A stretch of 36,947 nucleotides of DNA, taken from the IMG/VR virus record IMGVR_UViG_3300042556_002430, positions 1-36,947 of that record. One strand, given 5' to 3'. Source of the stretch: a virus. The notes below the pieces were generated by a model that saw nothing but the letters and a program-made list of their open reading frames with translations, was not told where the DNA came from and searched no databases. Positions 7,788 to 15,902 of this stretch are shown piece after piece. Position 1 is the stretch's first letter; each line of letters starts with the position of its first letter. The position numbers were made by a program, and so were the translations under genes.

Positions 7788-7810
7788 TTGACACCGCCCG
7801 CGAGGGCATG
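7788..7810 (+). promoter_or_regulatory. Start-associated sequence 1
   Basis: TTGACACC, then GCCC-GCGA-GGGC (4-bp stem with a GNRA-type loop), directly before ATG 7808. TGA to start is 19 nt. Here the TGA does not terminate the annotated upstream gene. Confidence 0.6.
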
Positions 7811-8068
7811 ACCGACGCCGCGATGCTGGCCCGTGTGTTCACGGCCGGCGAATTGTCCCAACTCAAAGCCTCCTGCAAGGCGCAGATTCTTGCGGGCGGG
7901 GCTTCGCAAGCCTTTGTCGTGTCCAGTTCGGTGGGCGGGCGCTCGGTCACGCTGCAACAGACCTACAACGCCTGGGATATGCTGGGCTTGATCGAAACCG
8001 CGCTGGCTATCAACGCCGGCGACATTGGCAACGACCGGGCCACCCGCGCGCAATACGGAGTTTACTGA
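7808..8068 (+). CDS. gpW-like head-tail joining protein
   Basis: 86 residues, matching the small size and position (between terL and portal) of lambda gpW, which closes the packaged head and accepts the tail. It has two helices (about 1-30 and 55-72) separated by a beta hairpin (SQAFVVSSSVGGRSVTLQ), the gpW fold pattern. Translation appears to use the start-associated sequence rather than a strong Shine-Dalgarno site. It stops 1 nt before the portal ATG. Confidence 0.65.
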   Translation: MTDAAMLARVFTAGELSQLKASCKAQILAGGASQAFVVSSSVGGRSVTLQQTYNAWDMLGLIETALAINAGDIGNDRATRAQYGVY

Positions 8069-8069
8069 A

Positions 8070-9623
8070 ATGGCAAAACTGATCGACAAAATCGCCGGCA
8101 AATTCGGATTCAGCCGCATGGTGGAAGCCGCCAACTGGCGACCCGAAGAGCGCGCTTGGGTGCAGGCACAGGCGCAAGACAGCAAGGTGGACATCAGCAA
8201 CGGCGACCGCGTGCGCCTCCTCGGGCTATCCCGCAAACTTTTTTACAACAACGCCATCGTCCGCGCTGCAATCCGCGACATGGCAACGTATTCCGTCGGC
8301 TCGAGCATCACGCCCCAGGCGAATAGCGGCGATCCCGCATGGGACGATGCAGCGGAGGCATGGTGGGCCGAGTGGTCGAAGTCTCCAGAAATCAGTGGAC
8401 GCCACGATATGCGCCGGCTGCAAATGTTGGTTTCTGAAGCCATCGACCGCGACGGCGAAATTTTCTGCATTCTCACGAGCAAAAAAACCGGCGACGGCAT
8501 GGGTTTTGTCACGCCGTCCGTGCAAATCATTGAATCTCACCGAGTAGCCAACCCCCCCGACAAATTGGACGAGATTGTGGATGGCGTCACGCTCGACAGT
8601 TACGCCCGCCCGTTGGCGTATCACGTGGTAGAGGGCGACACCTTCAGCCAGCGCACCAGCCGCAGCATCCAAGCCGATTTGATGCTGCACGTTTACGAAC
8701 CCGAGCGCCCGGACCAAGTGCGCGGTTATCCCGCCGTGGCCGTCGCGTTGAACAACCTCCTCGACCGCGACGAACTTCTGCGCTTCGAGATGCAGGCCGC
8801 GAAGATCGGCAGCAGCATCGGCCTTGTCGTGCAAAACGCCCAAGGGGGCGTCGGCGCGGAAGGATTCTTTGGCGACTTGAGCAAAAACAGCGGCGAGTCC
8901 CTCACCCGTGAAACCGTTTTCGGCGCCGGCATGATCCCCCGCCTCAAAGCCACCGAGCGCATCGAGTCGTTTATGATGAACCGCCCCAACGAAAAGTTGG
9001 ACGCGCACCTCGAGCAATACATTCGCGCCGCCGCCCTTGGCCTAAAACTGCCGTATGAGTTTATCTGGGACACGAGCGCCGTCGGTGGCGTGGCCCAGCG
9101 GTTCATCTTGCAAAAAGCCGCGCGCGCCTTTGCCGCCCGGCAGGATGTGCTCATCTCATCTTTCTTGGGCAAGCTCTGGAACTACGCCATCGCCAACGCC
9201 ATTCGCAGCGGCCAGCTCCCCATGAACCCCAACTGGCGCAACGTCCATTGGCAGACGCCGCGCAGCATCACCGTGGATGTCGGCCGCGAAGCCGCCGCCC
9301 GCCGCGACGACGTGAAAGCCGGACTTATGACCTTGGCCGACTTTTTCGGCGAGCAGGGGCTCGATTGGAAAACCGCCATGCAGGAAATCGCTGCCGAGCG
9401 CAAATTTGCTGCCGAGCTGGGCATCATCGTCGGCGTCGAGCGCACCGAGGGGGCGACGGTTATCGACCCTGCACCCATTGCAGGGGACGGCGGTTCAACT
9501 CCGCCCGCCTCCACCCCGGAAGAAATGGAATCGGCAGAGCCAGCCACCGAACTTTCCGCCCGAGCCCGCAAAAAGAAGCGCATCTACAAGCGCAAGAAAG
9601 CCGAGCCGAAGATCGACGTTTGA
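8070..9623 (+). CDS. Portal protein (lambda gpB family)
   Basis: 517 residues, forming the dodecameric vertex through which DNA enters. Family signs are an N-terminal ARAAIRDMATYSVG-like stretch (actual 'AIVRAAIRDMATYSVG', 71-86), the DRDGEIFCIL segment, ESHRV, and the C-terminal RFILQKAARAFAARQ region, in the usual order. It follows gpW and precedes the protease-scaffold gene as in lambda. The ATG at 8070 is chosen because upstream codons overlap gpW. The C-terminus is basic (KKKRIYKRKK). Confidence 0.88.
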   Translation: MAKLIDKIAGKFGFSRMVEAANWRPEERAWVQAQAQDSKVDISNGDRVRLLGLSRKLFYNNAIVRAAIRDMATYSVGSSITPQANSGDPAWDDAAEAWWAEWSKSPEISGRHDMRRLQMLVSEAIDRDGEIFCILTSKKTGDGMGFVTPSVQIIESHRVANPPDKLDEIVDGVTLDSYARPLAYHVVEGDTFSQRTSRSIQADLMLHVYEPERPDQVRGYPAVAVALNNLLDRDELLRFEMQAAKIGSSIGLVVQNAQGGVGAEGFFGDLSKNSGESLTRETVFGAGMIPRLKATERIESFMMNRPNEKLDAHLEQYIRAAALGLKLPYEFIWDTSAVGGVAQRFILQKAARAFAARQDVLISSFLGKLWNYAIANAIRSGQLPMNPNWRNVHWQTPRSITVDVGREAAARRDDVKAGLMTLADFFGEQGLDWKTAMQEIAAERKFAAELGIIVGVERTEGATVIDPAPIAGDGGSTPPASTPEEMESAEPATELSARARKKKRIYKRKKAEPKIDV

Positions 9624-9643
9624 CATGAGCCGCCGCGTATATG
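9619..9643 (+). promoter_or_regulatory. Start-associated sequence 2
   Basis: TTTGACAT, then GCCGCC, a short AT-rich loop containing the ATG (9641), and GGCGGC, forming a hairpin that spans the start. TGA, here the portal stop, lies 20 nt before ATG. Confidence 0.55.
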
Positions 9644-10492
9644 GCGGCACTCAAATTTGCAGGAATCAGCGTGGCCACGGTCGGCCCCGCGCTCGGTCAC
9701 GAAATGTTCGTGGACGATGTGACCTTGCTCCAAGCCGAGCAGGCAGGCGTGGCCGGCAGCCCGGTCAAAGTTTTCGTCGATCACGACGAGTCGATTGATT
9801 CGCTCATCGGTTTCTTGTCCGGCTTCCGCATCGAGGAGGACCAACTCCGTGCCGACCTCGAGCTACTTTCCGCGCACCCGCAGGCTGAGTTTTACGCCGA
9901 GATTCTGACCAAAGCCCCCGGTCGCGTCGGCTTCAGCATGACCTTCAGCGGCAAACCCGAGGAAGTCGGTGATCAGCGACTCGCCCGCGTCGAAAACCTT
10001 GTCTCCGTCGATCTAGTGAGCCGTCCGGCGGCCAATCCCGACGGCGTTTTCAAGGCCGGCAAAGTGGCTGCCGTTGACATCGAGCCCGTGGGCATGGACG
10101 AACAAAACGCTCCTCAACAGTTCGACGCGAAAGCAGCCATTGAAAATCTGGCTGCCGAACTCCGCGCCGAGATCGCCGCCGCTTTGGCCGAAAAAGCCGA
10201 GGCCGCACAATCCGAAGAAGTTTCCGAAGAAGCCCCCGTTGTCGAAGCCAAGGCCGAAGAGCCGGCCGTTGAGAGCGAAGCCCTTGCCGCGTTGTCGGCC
10301 AAGGTCGCCGAACTCGAAGTGGCTCTGGCCGCCAAAGGCAGCGCGCCCGTCGCCAGCTCTGGTGCCGCCAGCGAAGACCCGGTGGAGCAGTTCAAAGCCG
10401 CCAGCGAGTCGAAGGACTGGAAACGCTGCGCCTCAATTTTCAAGGCACACAAGGCCGCCATCATGCGCGCCCGCAACCAAAACAATTTCTAA
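9641..10492 (+). CDS. Prohead protease with C-terminal scaffold domain
   Basis: 283 residues. The N-terminal ~150 residues resemble phage prohead serine proteases: FVDHDESIDSLIGF and, near 127-140, VSVDLVSRPAANPDGVF with the catalytic-Ser-like SxDLV..PA. The rest (151-283) is Ala/Glu/Lys-rich coiled coil ending RARNQNNF, typical of scaffolding proteins. A protease-scaffold fusion before the coat gene matches the lambda C/Nu3 arrangement. An internal start at 10094 would give the scaffold alone. Confidence 0.75.
   Translation: MAALKFAGISVATVGPALGHEMFVDDVTLLQAEQAGVAGSPVKVFVDHDESIDSLIGFLSGFRIEEDQLRADLELLSAHPQAEFYAEILTKAPGRVGFSMTFSGKPEEVGDQRLARVENLVSVDLVSRPAANPDGVFKAGKVAAVDIEPVGMDEQNAPQQFDAKAAIENLAAELRAEIAAALAEKAEAAQSEEVSEEAPVVEAKAEEPAVESEALAALSAKVAELEVALAAKGSAPVASSGAASEDPVEQFKAASESKDWKRCASIFKAHKAAIMRARNQNNF
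10074..10096 (+). promoter_or_regulatory. Start-associated sequence 3, internal to the protease gene
   Basis: TTGACATC, then GAGCCCGTGGGC and ATG 10094. TGA to ATG is 19 nt, the same as sites 1, 4 and 5. It sits inside coding sequence and points at an in-frame Met at the protease-scaffold boundary. Confidence 0.55.
10094..10492 (+). CDS. Nested scaffold protein (internal start in protease gene)
   Basis: In-frame ATG 10094 would give a 132-residue protein (MDEQNAPQQF...) made only of the coiled-coil scaffold part. The boundary coincides with the end of the protease domain, and the start carries the same upstream sequence used by at least eight other genes here. Lambda makes Nu3 from inside gene C in the same way. 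The separate product is inference; the start signal is seen. Confidence 0.5.
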   Translation: MDEQNAPQQFDAKAAIENLAAELRAEIAAALAEKAEAAQSEEVSEEAPVVEAKAEEPAVESEALAALSAKVAELEVALAAKGSAPVASSGAASEDPVEQFKAASESKDWKRCASIFKAHKAAIMRARNQNNF

Positions 10493-10547
10493 GGGCCAAC
10501 CCCCTCAAGAAAACCCCAACAACCAACAACAAAACTAAACCAAAAAT

Positions 10548-11396
10548 ATGGCAAACGTATTCGATTCAGCACTCGTCGTAGCGACGATCTCTGAGCAAGT
10601 GCAAACGGTGCTGGCTAACAGGTTGGCCCCGCTTCGCATCATGAGCACGGATTTCAGTTCTGAAGTCCGCAAACCCAAGGACACCATCCAGGTGCCCCTC
10701 GTGACCGACACCTCGGCCACTTCCACCAACCCGACCGATTTCACTCCGGCTTCCAACGTCACTGTTGGCAAGGCCACCGTGACGCTCGACCACTACGCAC
10801 AGTTCTTCGGCATCACCCAAGCCGAGCTGGCCAACGGTCATCGTCTGGAAAACTTGGTCCGCATCAACCTCAACGCCCTCGCCGACAAAATCTTTTCGGT
10901 GGCGATCACTCCGATCACCACGGTCAATTTCGGCGCGGCCACGGTCACCACGACCAACATCACCCCCGGCAGCGGCCACTTGGCGACTCTTTGGAGCGCC
11001 ATCAGCAAAGCCGACCGCAAGGGCTTGGTTGTCACCCCGGAGATCTACAGCAAGTTGATCCCCACCAACGCCGACTTCCTCCCGCTCCAGAACGGAGCCT
11101 ACGGATTCGACCAGGGCATCTACTACGCCAACAGCTTCAGCGGTGCAGTTTCGGGCCTCGATGGCTTCGCCATTTCGCCTGAAGCGATTGCGGTGGCCTC
11201 GGCCATGCCCGCCGTCGATCCGGCTGTCGCCAACCTGCTCTACGTCTCGGATTCCGTGACGCTCGACCAGCTCGGCATGACCATCATGTACAACATCACA
11301 GCCTCGCAGAGCACCCGCACGGTCACTGCCTCCTGTGAAGTCATGTTTGGCTCGGCCGCCGGCCTCACTTCCGGCACCTGCGCGCTCATCGTCTAG
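10548..11396 (+). CDS. Major capsid protein
   Basis: 282 residues, directly after the protease-scaffold gene and followed by a strong hairpin, as expected for a highly expressed coat protein. The N-terminal part has a helix (FDSALVVATISEQVQTVLAN), then a Thr/Val-rich beta region, then helical and beta alternation compatible with an HK97 fold. DHYAQFFGITQAELANG is coat-like. The 55-nt leader is A-rich and has no strong Shine-Dalgarno site. Identified mainly by position and pattern. Confidence 0.75.
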   Translation: MANVFDSALVVATISEQVQTVLANRLAPLRIMSTDFSSEVRKPKDTIQVPLVTDTSATSTNPTDFTPASNVTVGKATVTLDHYAQFFGITQAELANGHRLENLVRINLNALADKIFSVAITPITTVNFGAATVTTTNITPGSGHLATLWSAISKADRKGLVVTPEIYSKLIPTNADFLPLQNGAYGFDQGIYYANSFSGAVSGLDGFAISPEAIAVASAMPAVDPAVANLLYVSDSVTLDQLGMTIMYNITASQSTRTVTASCEVMFGSAAGLTSGTCALIV

Positions 11397-11410
11397 TTCG
11401 TGTGTTCATC

Positions 11411-11440
11411 CTCCCGGCGGTTTGAGTGGCCCGCCGGGAG
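11411..11440 (+). terminator. Strong hairpin after the major capsid gene
   Basis: Perfect 10-bp stem CTCCCGGCGG / CCGCCGGGAG with a 10-nt loop, 14 nt past the capsid stop. No T-run follows, so it may stabilise the capsid mRNA or attenuate read-through rather than terminate fully. Confidence 0.6.
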
Positions 11441-11456
11441 TCACATCTTGGGTTTC

Positions 11457-11489
11457 GACCCGAAGGGTCACGGCTTCCACTCGGCCGTG
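11457..11489 (+). other. Two further small hairpins before the glycosyltransferase gene
   Basis: GACCC-GAA-GGGTC (11457-11469) and CACGGC...GCCGTG (11469-11489) follow the capsid hairpin. Together the 110-nt gap 11397-11506 is nearly all structured, which may set the ratio of capsid to glycosyltransferase expression. Confidence 0.4.
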
Positions 11490-11506
11490 GCCCTTTCCTT
11501 TTACCA

Positions 11507-13228
11507 GTGGCAAAAATTCATCTTGGCATCATTTGCGGCAACGAGGCGGAAATGCTCCCGCGTTTCCTCGACAGCCTTCAGCCGCACGTGGATTCCATTT
11601 CCGTAGTCCGCGCCATCGGCACGGCCCAGCCGGATGCCACGCTCGACATCGCCAAGGCGCGCGGATGCCTGACCGGCGAATATCTGAACGCCCCCGATCA
11701 CCCATGGGAGCACATCGACAACTTCGCCGCCGCCCGTAACCAGAGCTTTGCCTTGGCCCCCGAAGGCACGGACTTCCTCATGTGGGCCGATTGCGACGAT
11801 CTGCTGGGCGACACCGGGGCCGCCGTGCTGCGAGCTTTGCGCGACGGCAAAGACCCCGAGGCCGATGTGATCTATGCGCCCTATGTGACCAGCGCCAGCG
11901 GCAGCTACGCCCGCCGCGTGCGCCTGCTCAAAGCCAGCGCCTACGACAAATGGATCAACGCCGTGCATGAGGACATCGAGCACCAGCCCGGCAGCAAACT
12001 CACTTGGGCGGCCGAACTGCAAGTGATCCATATGCCGCACAACAACAAGCGCAGTAGTGTGACGCGCAACCGCCGCATCCTTGAGGCCATCCCGCCCGAA
12101 AACCGCACCGGCCGGGAATGGTGGTTCCTCTTCCGCGAATGCGAGGTGCAGCAGGACATTCCCAAAGCGATGGAGGCCGCCGTCATCGCCACCGCGCGCG
12201 AGGATCTCGGTGATGAGGAAAAGTTTTTTGCCTATCAAACCATCGGCCGTTGGCTCAAAGACCCCGAGGAGGCCGAGCGTCCGCTCCTCGAGGCCGTGCG
12301 CCTCATGCCGCACCGGCGGGAAGGCTATGCCGAATTGACCAAGCTGCACTTGGCACGCGGCAAAGCAGCCAAGGCGCTGGCCTACGCCAACGCAATGGAA
12401 GCACAGCCTATGCCGGACGAACCGTCATGGACACACGACGCCTCGCTTTTCGGTTGGAGGGCGCATGATTTGAAAGCCTTGGCCTTGGCCAAAGCCGGCC
12501 ACCCAAAAGAAGCCGAGCGCCTCCGCAAAGACTGGCTCAAACGCCTCAAGCCCCGCATTGCCGTAGGGCACCCGGCGGGCAGGGGGGCCAAGGACATCGA
12601 AGTCCGCAACCTTTGGCTGGAGCGTGCCGCGCACCCGGAGCGCGTGGCGTATTATTTCGGCATCTGCGAAAGCGACACGGAAGTTGTCGAGCAGTTGCAG
12701 CACTACCCGCACGGATTAGCGCCCGCAGTTCCCGAAGGCCACAGCAGCGCCGTGGCGAACTACAATGCCGCCGCCCGCGCGGCGACCGCTTCCGGGGCGC
12801 GCATCTTTATCATGGCGCAGTCGGACGTGTATCCGCCGCACGGGTGGGACGAGCAGGTGATCCAAGCCATGACGCCACACATGGACAAGCCGACCGTGCT
12901 GCACGTTTCGGACGGCTTTGATCAGCCGGGACAAAAGCTCATGACCATCATGACCTTCAACTGGCGCTGGTGGCTGGGGCGCGAGTGGTTGCTGTGTCCC
13001 GAATACGACGGTTATTGGTCGGACACCGAGTTTTCTTTCCGCGCTTACCGCGACGGGTTCGTTCAAGATGCCCGCCACATCAAGTTCTATCATGACCACC
13101 CGCTGTTCACCGCCGCGGCGACCGACGAGTGTTATCGACGCCAGCAAAACCCCGAAGCCAACGAGCGGGGAAAAGCCGTCTTCAAGCGCCGCAACCCTGA
13201 CGCCGTAGCGCAAGGGTGGGTGCCATGA
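11507..13228 (+). CDS. Two-domain glycosyltransferase with central TPR-like region
   Basis: 573 residues. Domain 1 (1-~170) is GT2/GT-A-like: KIHLGIICGNEAEMLPRFL at the start and WADCDD (93-98) as the metal-binding DxD-type motif. Residues ~200-370 are helical repeats. Domain 2 (379-573) resembles another GT-A fold: YYFGICESDTEVVEQL, a YNAAARAA segment, MAQSDVYPPHGWDE (SDV near 440), and late acidic SDTEFSFRAYRDG. I use GTG 11507 because it begins the conserved strand; upstream codons overlap hairpins. It probably modifies a virion protein or surface glycan; the substrate is unknown. Confidence 0.7.
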   Translation: MAKIHLGIICGNEAEMLPRFLDSLQPHVDSISVVRAIGTAQPDATLDIAKARGCLTGEYLNAPDHPWEHIDNFAAARNQSFALAPEGTDFLMWADCDDLLGDTGAAVLRALRDGKDPEADVIYAPYVTSASGSYARRVRLLKASAYDKWINAVHEDIEHQPGSKLTWAAELQVIHMPHNNKRSSVTRNRRILEAIPPENRTGREWWFLFRECEVQQDIPKAMEAAVIATAREDLGDEEKFFAYQTIGRWLKDPEEAERPLLEAVRLMPHRREGYAELTKLHLARGKAAKALAYANAMEAQPMPDEPSWTHDASLFGWRAHDLKALALAKAGHPKEAERLRKDWLKRLKPRIAVGHPAGRGAKDIEVRNLWLERAAHPERVAYYFGICESDTEVVEQLQHYPHGLAPAVPEGHSSAVANYNAAARAATASGARIFIMAQSDVYPPHGWDEQVIQAMTPHMDKPTVLHVSDGFDQPGQKLMTIMTFNWRWWLGREWLLCPEYDGYWSDTEFSFRAYRDGFVQDARHIKFYHDHPLFTAAATDECYRRQQNPEANERGKAVFKRRNPDAVAQGWVP

Positions 13229-13791
13229 AGCTGGAAATTCTTATCCCGACGATGCCGGGGCGCGCGGCCATGCTGCAAAAGCTGCTGGCCGTGTTGCAGC
13301 CACAACTAAAGCGCGGCGTCCGCATCAGCACCGACGACGGCCCCGGTTCTATCGGGGCCAAACGCCAGCGCATGATTGAGGCGGCTACGGGCGACTACAT
13401 CGCGTTTGTGGATGACGACGATATGGTCGCGCCGGATTACATCGCGCGCATCTTGCCTTGCCTCAAAACCAAGCCCGATTGCGTCGGCATCACCATGCAC
13501 GTTACGATGGATGGCCGAGACTGGCACCCATCACCCATTTTCCGCCACAGCCTGCGCTTCCGCGAAAACCATCACTGGCAAGGCCAAGACCGCACCCCGC
13601 ACCATCTCTGCCCGCTACGGCGCGACATGGCGCTGAAAAGCCGATTTCCCGATATGATGTGGGGCGAGGACTACAACTATGCCCTCGGCCTGTTGCCGCA
13701 TTTGCAGACCGAGGAATGGAGCGGCGACGAACCCATCTATTTTTACCACTACGTCACCAAGCGAGGCGACCCCGGCGTGGCTGCGCTTTGA
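13225..13791 (+). CDS. Glycosyltransferase family 2-like protein
   Basis: 188 residues, a compact GT-A domain: MKLEILIPTMPGR at the N-terminus, GAKRQRMIEAATGDYIAFVDDDD with DDDD at 63-66 (sugar-nucleotide/metal site), and a later WGEDYNYAL that supplies the catalytic acidic region. The ATG overlaps the previous stop (ATGA), so the two glycosyltransferases are coupled. The short length suggests a single-domain enzyme acting with the preceding protein. Confidence 0.75.
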   Translation: MKLEILIPTMPGRAAMLQKLLAVLQPQLKRGVRISTDDGPGSIGAKRQRMIEAATGDYIAFVDDDDMVAPDYIARILPCLKTKPDCVGITMHVTMDGRDWHPSPIFRHSLRFRENHHWQGQDRTPHHLCPLRRDMALKSRFPDMMWGEDYNYALGLLPHLQTEEWSGDEPIYFYHYVTKRGDPGVAAL

Positions 13792-13810
13792 CTCGCCACC
13801 TTAGGGCATG
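13787..13810 (+). promoter_or_regulatory. Start-associated sequence 4
   Basis: TTTGACTCGCC, then TTAGGGC and ATG 13808. The TGA (13789) ends the glycosyltransferase gene and lies 19 nt before the start. Confidence 0.55.
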
Positions 13811-14143
13811 GCGAACCAGTTAGACACCGCGCACATCTTGGGCGTGGCCGCGATCACCGATGTCGGCGGCGAATATGTGACCATCGGCGGCACGCAACTC
13901 AAATGCGTGATCGGCAGCATGGATCTGCGCGACGAATTGGCCGAGGGTGGCGTGCGGCAAATCCGCAGCGTGCAACTGGCTATCCCGCGCAGCGAGTTCA
14001 ACCGCCGGTTCAGCTTGGGCGGCAGCATCGAGATTCCCAAAATCTGGAGCCGCCTGACCGTGCGCGGCATCGAGCTTCAAGTGCTCTCAGTCTCACAAGA
14101 CGCCGCTGTCATCGAAATCACGGCCGGCGGACTGGCGGAGTAA
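13808..14143 (+). CDS. Neck / head-completion protein (putative)
   Basis: 111 residues, mostly beta strands (EYVTIGGTQLKCVIGS; WSRLTVRGIELQVLSVSQ; AAVIEITAGG). Size, fold pattern and position between the head and tail genes fit a head-tail connector. No diagnostic motif; position is the main evidence. Confidence 0.5.
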   Translation: MANQLDTAHILGVAAITDVGGEYVTIGGTQLKCVIGSMDLRDELAEGGVRQIRSVQLAIPRSEFNRRFSLGGSIEIPKIWSRLTVRGIELQVLSVSQDAAVIEITAGGLAE

Positions 14144-14147
14144 CGTT

Positions 14148-15008
14148 ATGGCGGCGGGCGTTTCCATCAAAGTGGATCTCTCCGAGCTGGGAGATTTCTT
14201 GCCCAAGTTTGCCCAGGCGACCAGGCAGAGTTTGGCCGAGGTCGTGCGCCAGCAAGCCCGTCTTTTGTTGCGAGACGAGGGCGGCAACGGCATCATCAAG
14301 TTCACCCCACCAATCGGCGAGCAGGAGGCCAAGGCCAAAGGGGACGCCACGATCCGCCGCGACATTCATCGTGTCTTTCTCACTCGCGCCAGCGCCTTGG
14401 AGATCGCCAAGCGCAGCAACGTGCGCGGCCTCAAGGCCGCCTTTCGCAACAACGACCACGCGAAGATTCTCGATCTTTTGAATAAAACGCAGCCCGGTAG
14501 CGTGCGCGTCAAAGGTTATGAGCGCAACGGCAAGCAGGTCGCCGGTTACACGCAGACCCGCCCCGTCAGCAGCCTCAATAACAATCGCTTGGGCTTTCTT
14601 AGCAGCGTGTCTGAAGCGCCCGACCGCGCTGTCCACAAGTCCCGCCAAGACATCAACAAACACGTTCGCCGCAACCGCTGGAGTCAGTTGGTTCTCAGCA
14701 AGGGCGCGCTCACGGCCTACATTTCCGAAATTCAAAAACGTGTCGGCACGATGAAAGCCGGTTGGCGTCCTGCCGCCCGTGCCTTGCAACTCAATGTCCC
14801 GAGCTTTGTCGCCAATGTGCAGCGCGCCAGCGGCTCGGTTAAGATCGAGCTGGGTGGCGACAACCCTTCCGTCACCATGATTAACTCCACGCCCCGCGCC
14901 GACCGCGTGGCCGCCAAAGCCATCGACTTTGTGCGCGCAGGCCGCGAACAGGCCATGAAAACCAACTTGGAAAAAATCTTGGCCGTCCAAGCCTCCAAAC
15001 TTCCATGA
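14148..15008 (+). CDS. Tail completion / minor tail protein (gpZ- or HK97 gp10-like)
   Basis: 286 residues. The N-terminus (VDLSELGDFLPKFAQATRQSLAEVVRQQARLLL) is the amphipathic helix seen in gp10/gpZ-type neck proteins that join tail to head. The remainder is basic and mixed alpha/beta. It begins 4 nt after the previous stop and overlaps the tail terminator gene by 4 nt, the standard order neck, completion, terminator. Confidence 0.55.
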   Translation: MAAGVSIKVDLSELGDFLPKFAQATRQSLAEVVRQQARLLLRDEGGNGIIKFTPPIGEQEAKAKGDATIRRDIHRVFLTRASALEIAKRSNVRGLKAAFRNNDHAKILDLLNKTQPGSVRVKGYERNGKQVAGYTQTRPVSSLNNNRLGFLSSVSEAPDRAVHKSRQDINKHVRRNRWSQLVLSKGALTAYISEIQKRVGTMKAGWRPAARALQLNVPSFVANVQRASGSVKIELGGDNPSVTMINSTPRADRVAAKAIDFVRAGREQAMKTNLEKILAVQASKLP

Positions 15009-15883
15009 TTTACCGAGAATTAGAATCCGCCTTTGCCGCCTATCTTGCCGCCGCCCGCGCCGGAACCGCCCTGGCTGCCGTGCCCGTGCGCCATGCCGTG
15101 CCGGCCGATCCCCTCGGTTTTCCCTGTGTCATCGTTTCCGCCGCCTCGGCCGAACTGCTGGAAGGTGGCGTCCGCTCCGCCACCCGCGCCACTATGGATT
15201 TTTCCGTCATCACCGCCGCTCATTCCGGCGTGAATTGGCAGGTGGCCCACAAGGACCGCGTGGCTGCGCTCTCGCGCCTCCTCGACGACACCAACACCAA
15301 CAGCGCGCTGGCCGCCATCCACGCCGGGCAAAACAGTTTCACCCTCTACGGCTGGCACCTTACCGAAATGGCCAGCGAGACCGCTGCCAATTACCAGACC
15401 GATTCCCTCCGCATCAGCCTCGTGGCCGGCCAACGCATCGCCACCGCTCCCACCGGCCCCGTCGCCACCCCGCAAAACTACAGCCTCCGCCACGAGATCG
15501 AGCAAATCGTCGCCGCCCACCTCGCCAGCGAATTGCCCGCGTCTGCTTCCGACCATTATACCGTCTATCCTTACTATTCTGAAACCGCTGCTCCAGCGCG
15601 CCGCATTGTCGCCGCGTGCTCTTCAGCCACCCGGCCCTTTCCTCAGCTCGCCCGATGGACTGCCTCCGCATCCATCCATGTCGTGACGCCCGGTGAATCC
15701 GCCCGGCAGCACGCCGATGTCGTGCAGCTCGTGCAAGCATCCTTGCGCGGCATCGTCGCCTCCGATTTTACCACGGCCAATGTCACCGTCGCCGGCCTTT
15801 TGGAGGCGGGACACACGAGCACGCCGGGGGAAAACCGCCTGACCGACGTGCTTTCATTCAACCTTTTCTGCCAGCAGAATTGA
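15005..15883 (+). CDS. Tail terminator-like protein with internal duplication
   Basis: 292 residues, twice the usual ~130-150 for a tail terminator. The halves (1-~150 and ~155-292) share one layout: an N-terminal helix (YRELESAFAAYLAAA / LRHEIEQIVAAHLAS), a strand-rich middle with MDFSVIT / SASIHVVT, a helix with KDRVAALSRLL / ADVVQLVQASL, and a final strand pair ending DSLRISLVAG / DVLSFNLFC. This suggests a tandem duplication of the terminator fold. Terminators cap the tail tube; two copies per chain would give a hexamer ring from three chains (inference). Confidence 0.55.
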   Translation: MIYRELESAFAAYLAAARAGTALAAVPVRHAVPADPLGFPCVIVSAASAELLEGGVRSATRATMDFSVITAAHSGVNWQVAHKDRVAALSRLLDDTNTNSALAAIHAGQNSFTLYGWHLTEMASETAANYQTDSLRISLVAGQRIATAPTGPVATPQNYSLRHEIEQIVAAHLASELPASASDHYTVYPYYSETAAPARRIVAACSSATRPFPQLARWTASASIHVVTPGESARQHADVVQLVQASLRGIVASDFTTANVTVAGLLEAGHTSTPGENRLTDVLSFNLFCQQN

Positions 15884-15902
15884 CACGCCCCGCGAGGGCA
15901 TG
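15880..15902 (+). promoter_or_regulatory. Start-associated sequence 5
   Basis: TTGACACG, then CCCCGCGAGGGC and ATG 15900, almost identical to site 1. The TGA (15881) ends the upstream gene and is 19 nt before the start. Confidence 0.6.

Noticed and set aside
14118-14990. 290-codon minus-strand open frame
   Set aside because: Antisense to the neck and tail completion genes; composition is that of a shadow frame and no start signal is seen.
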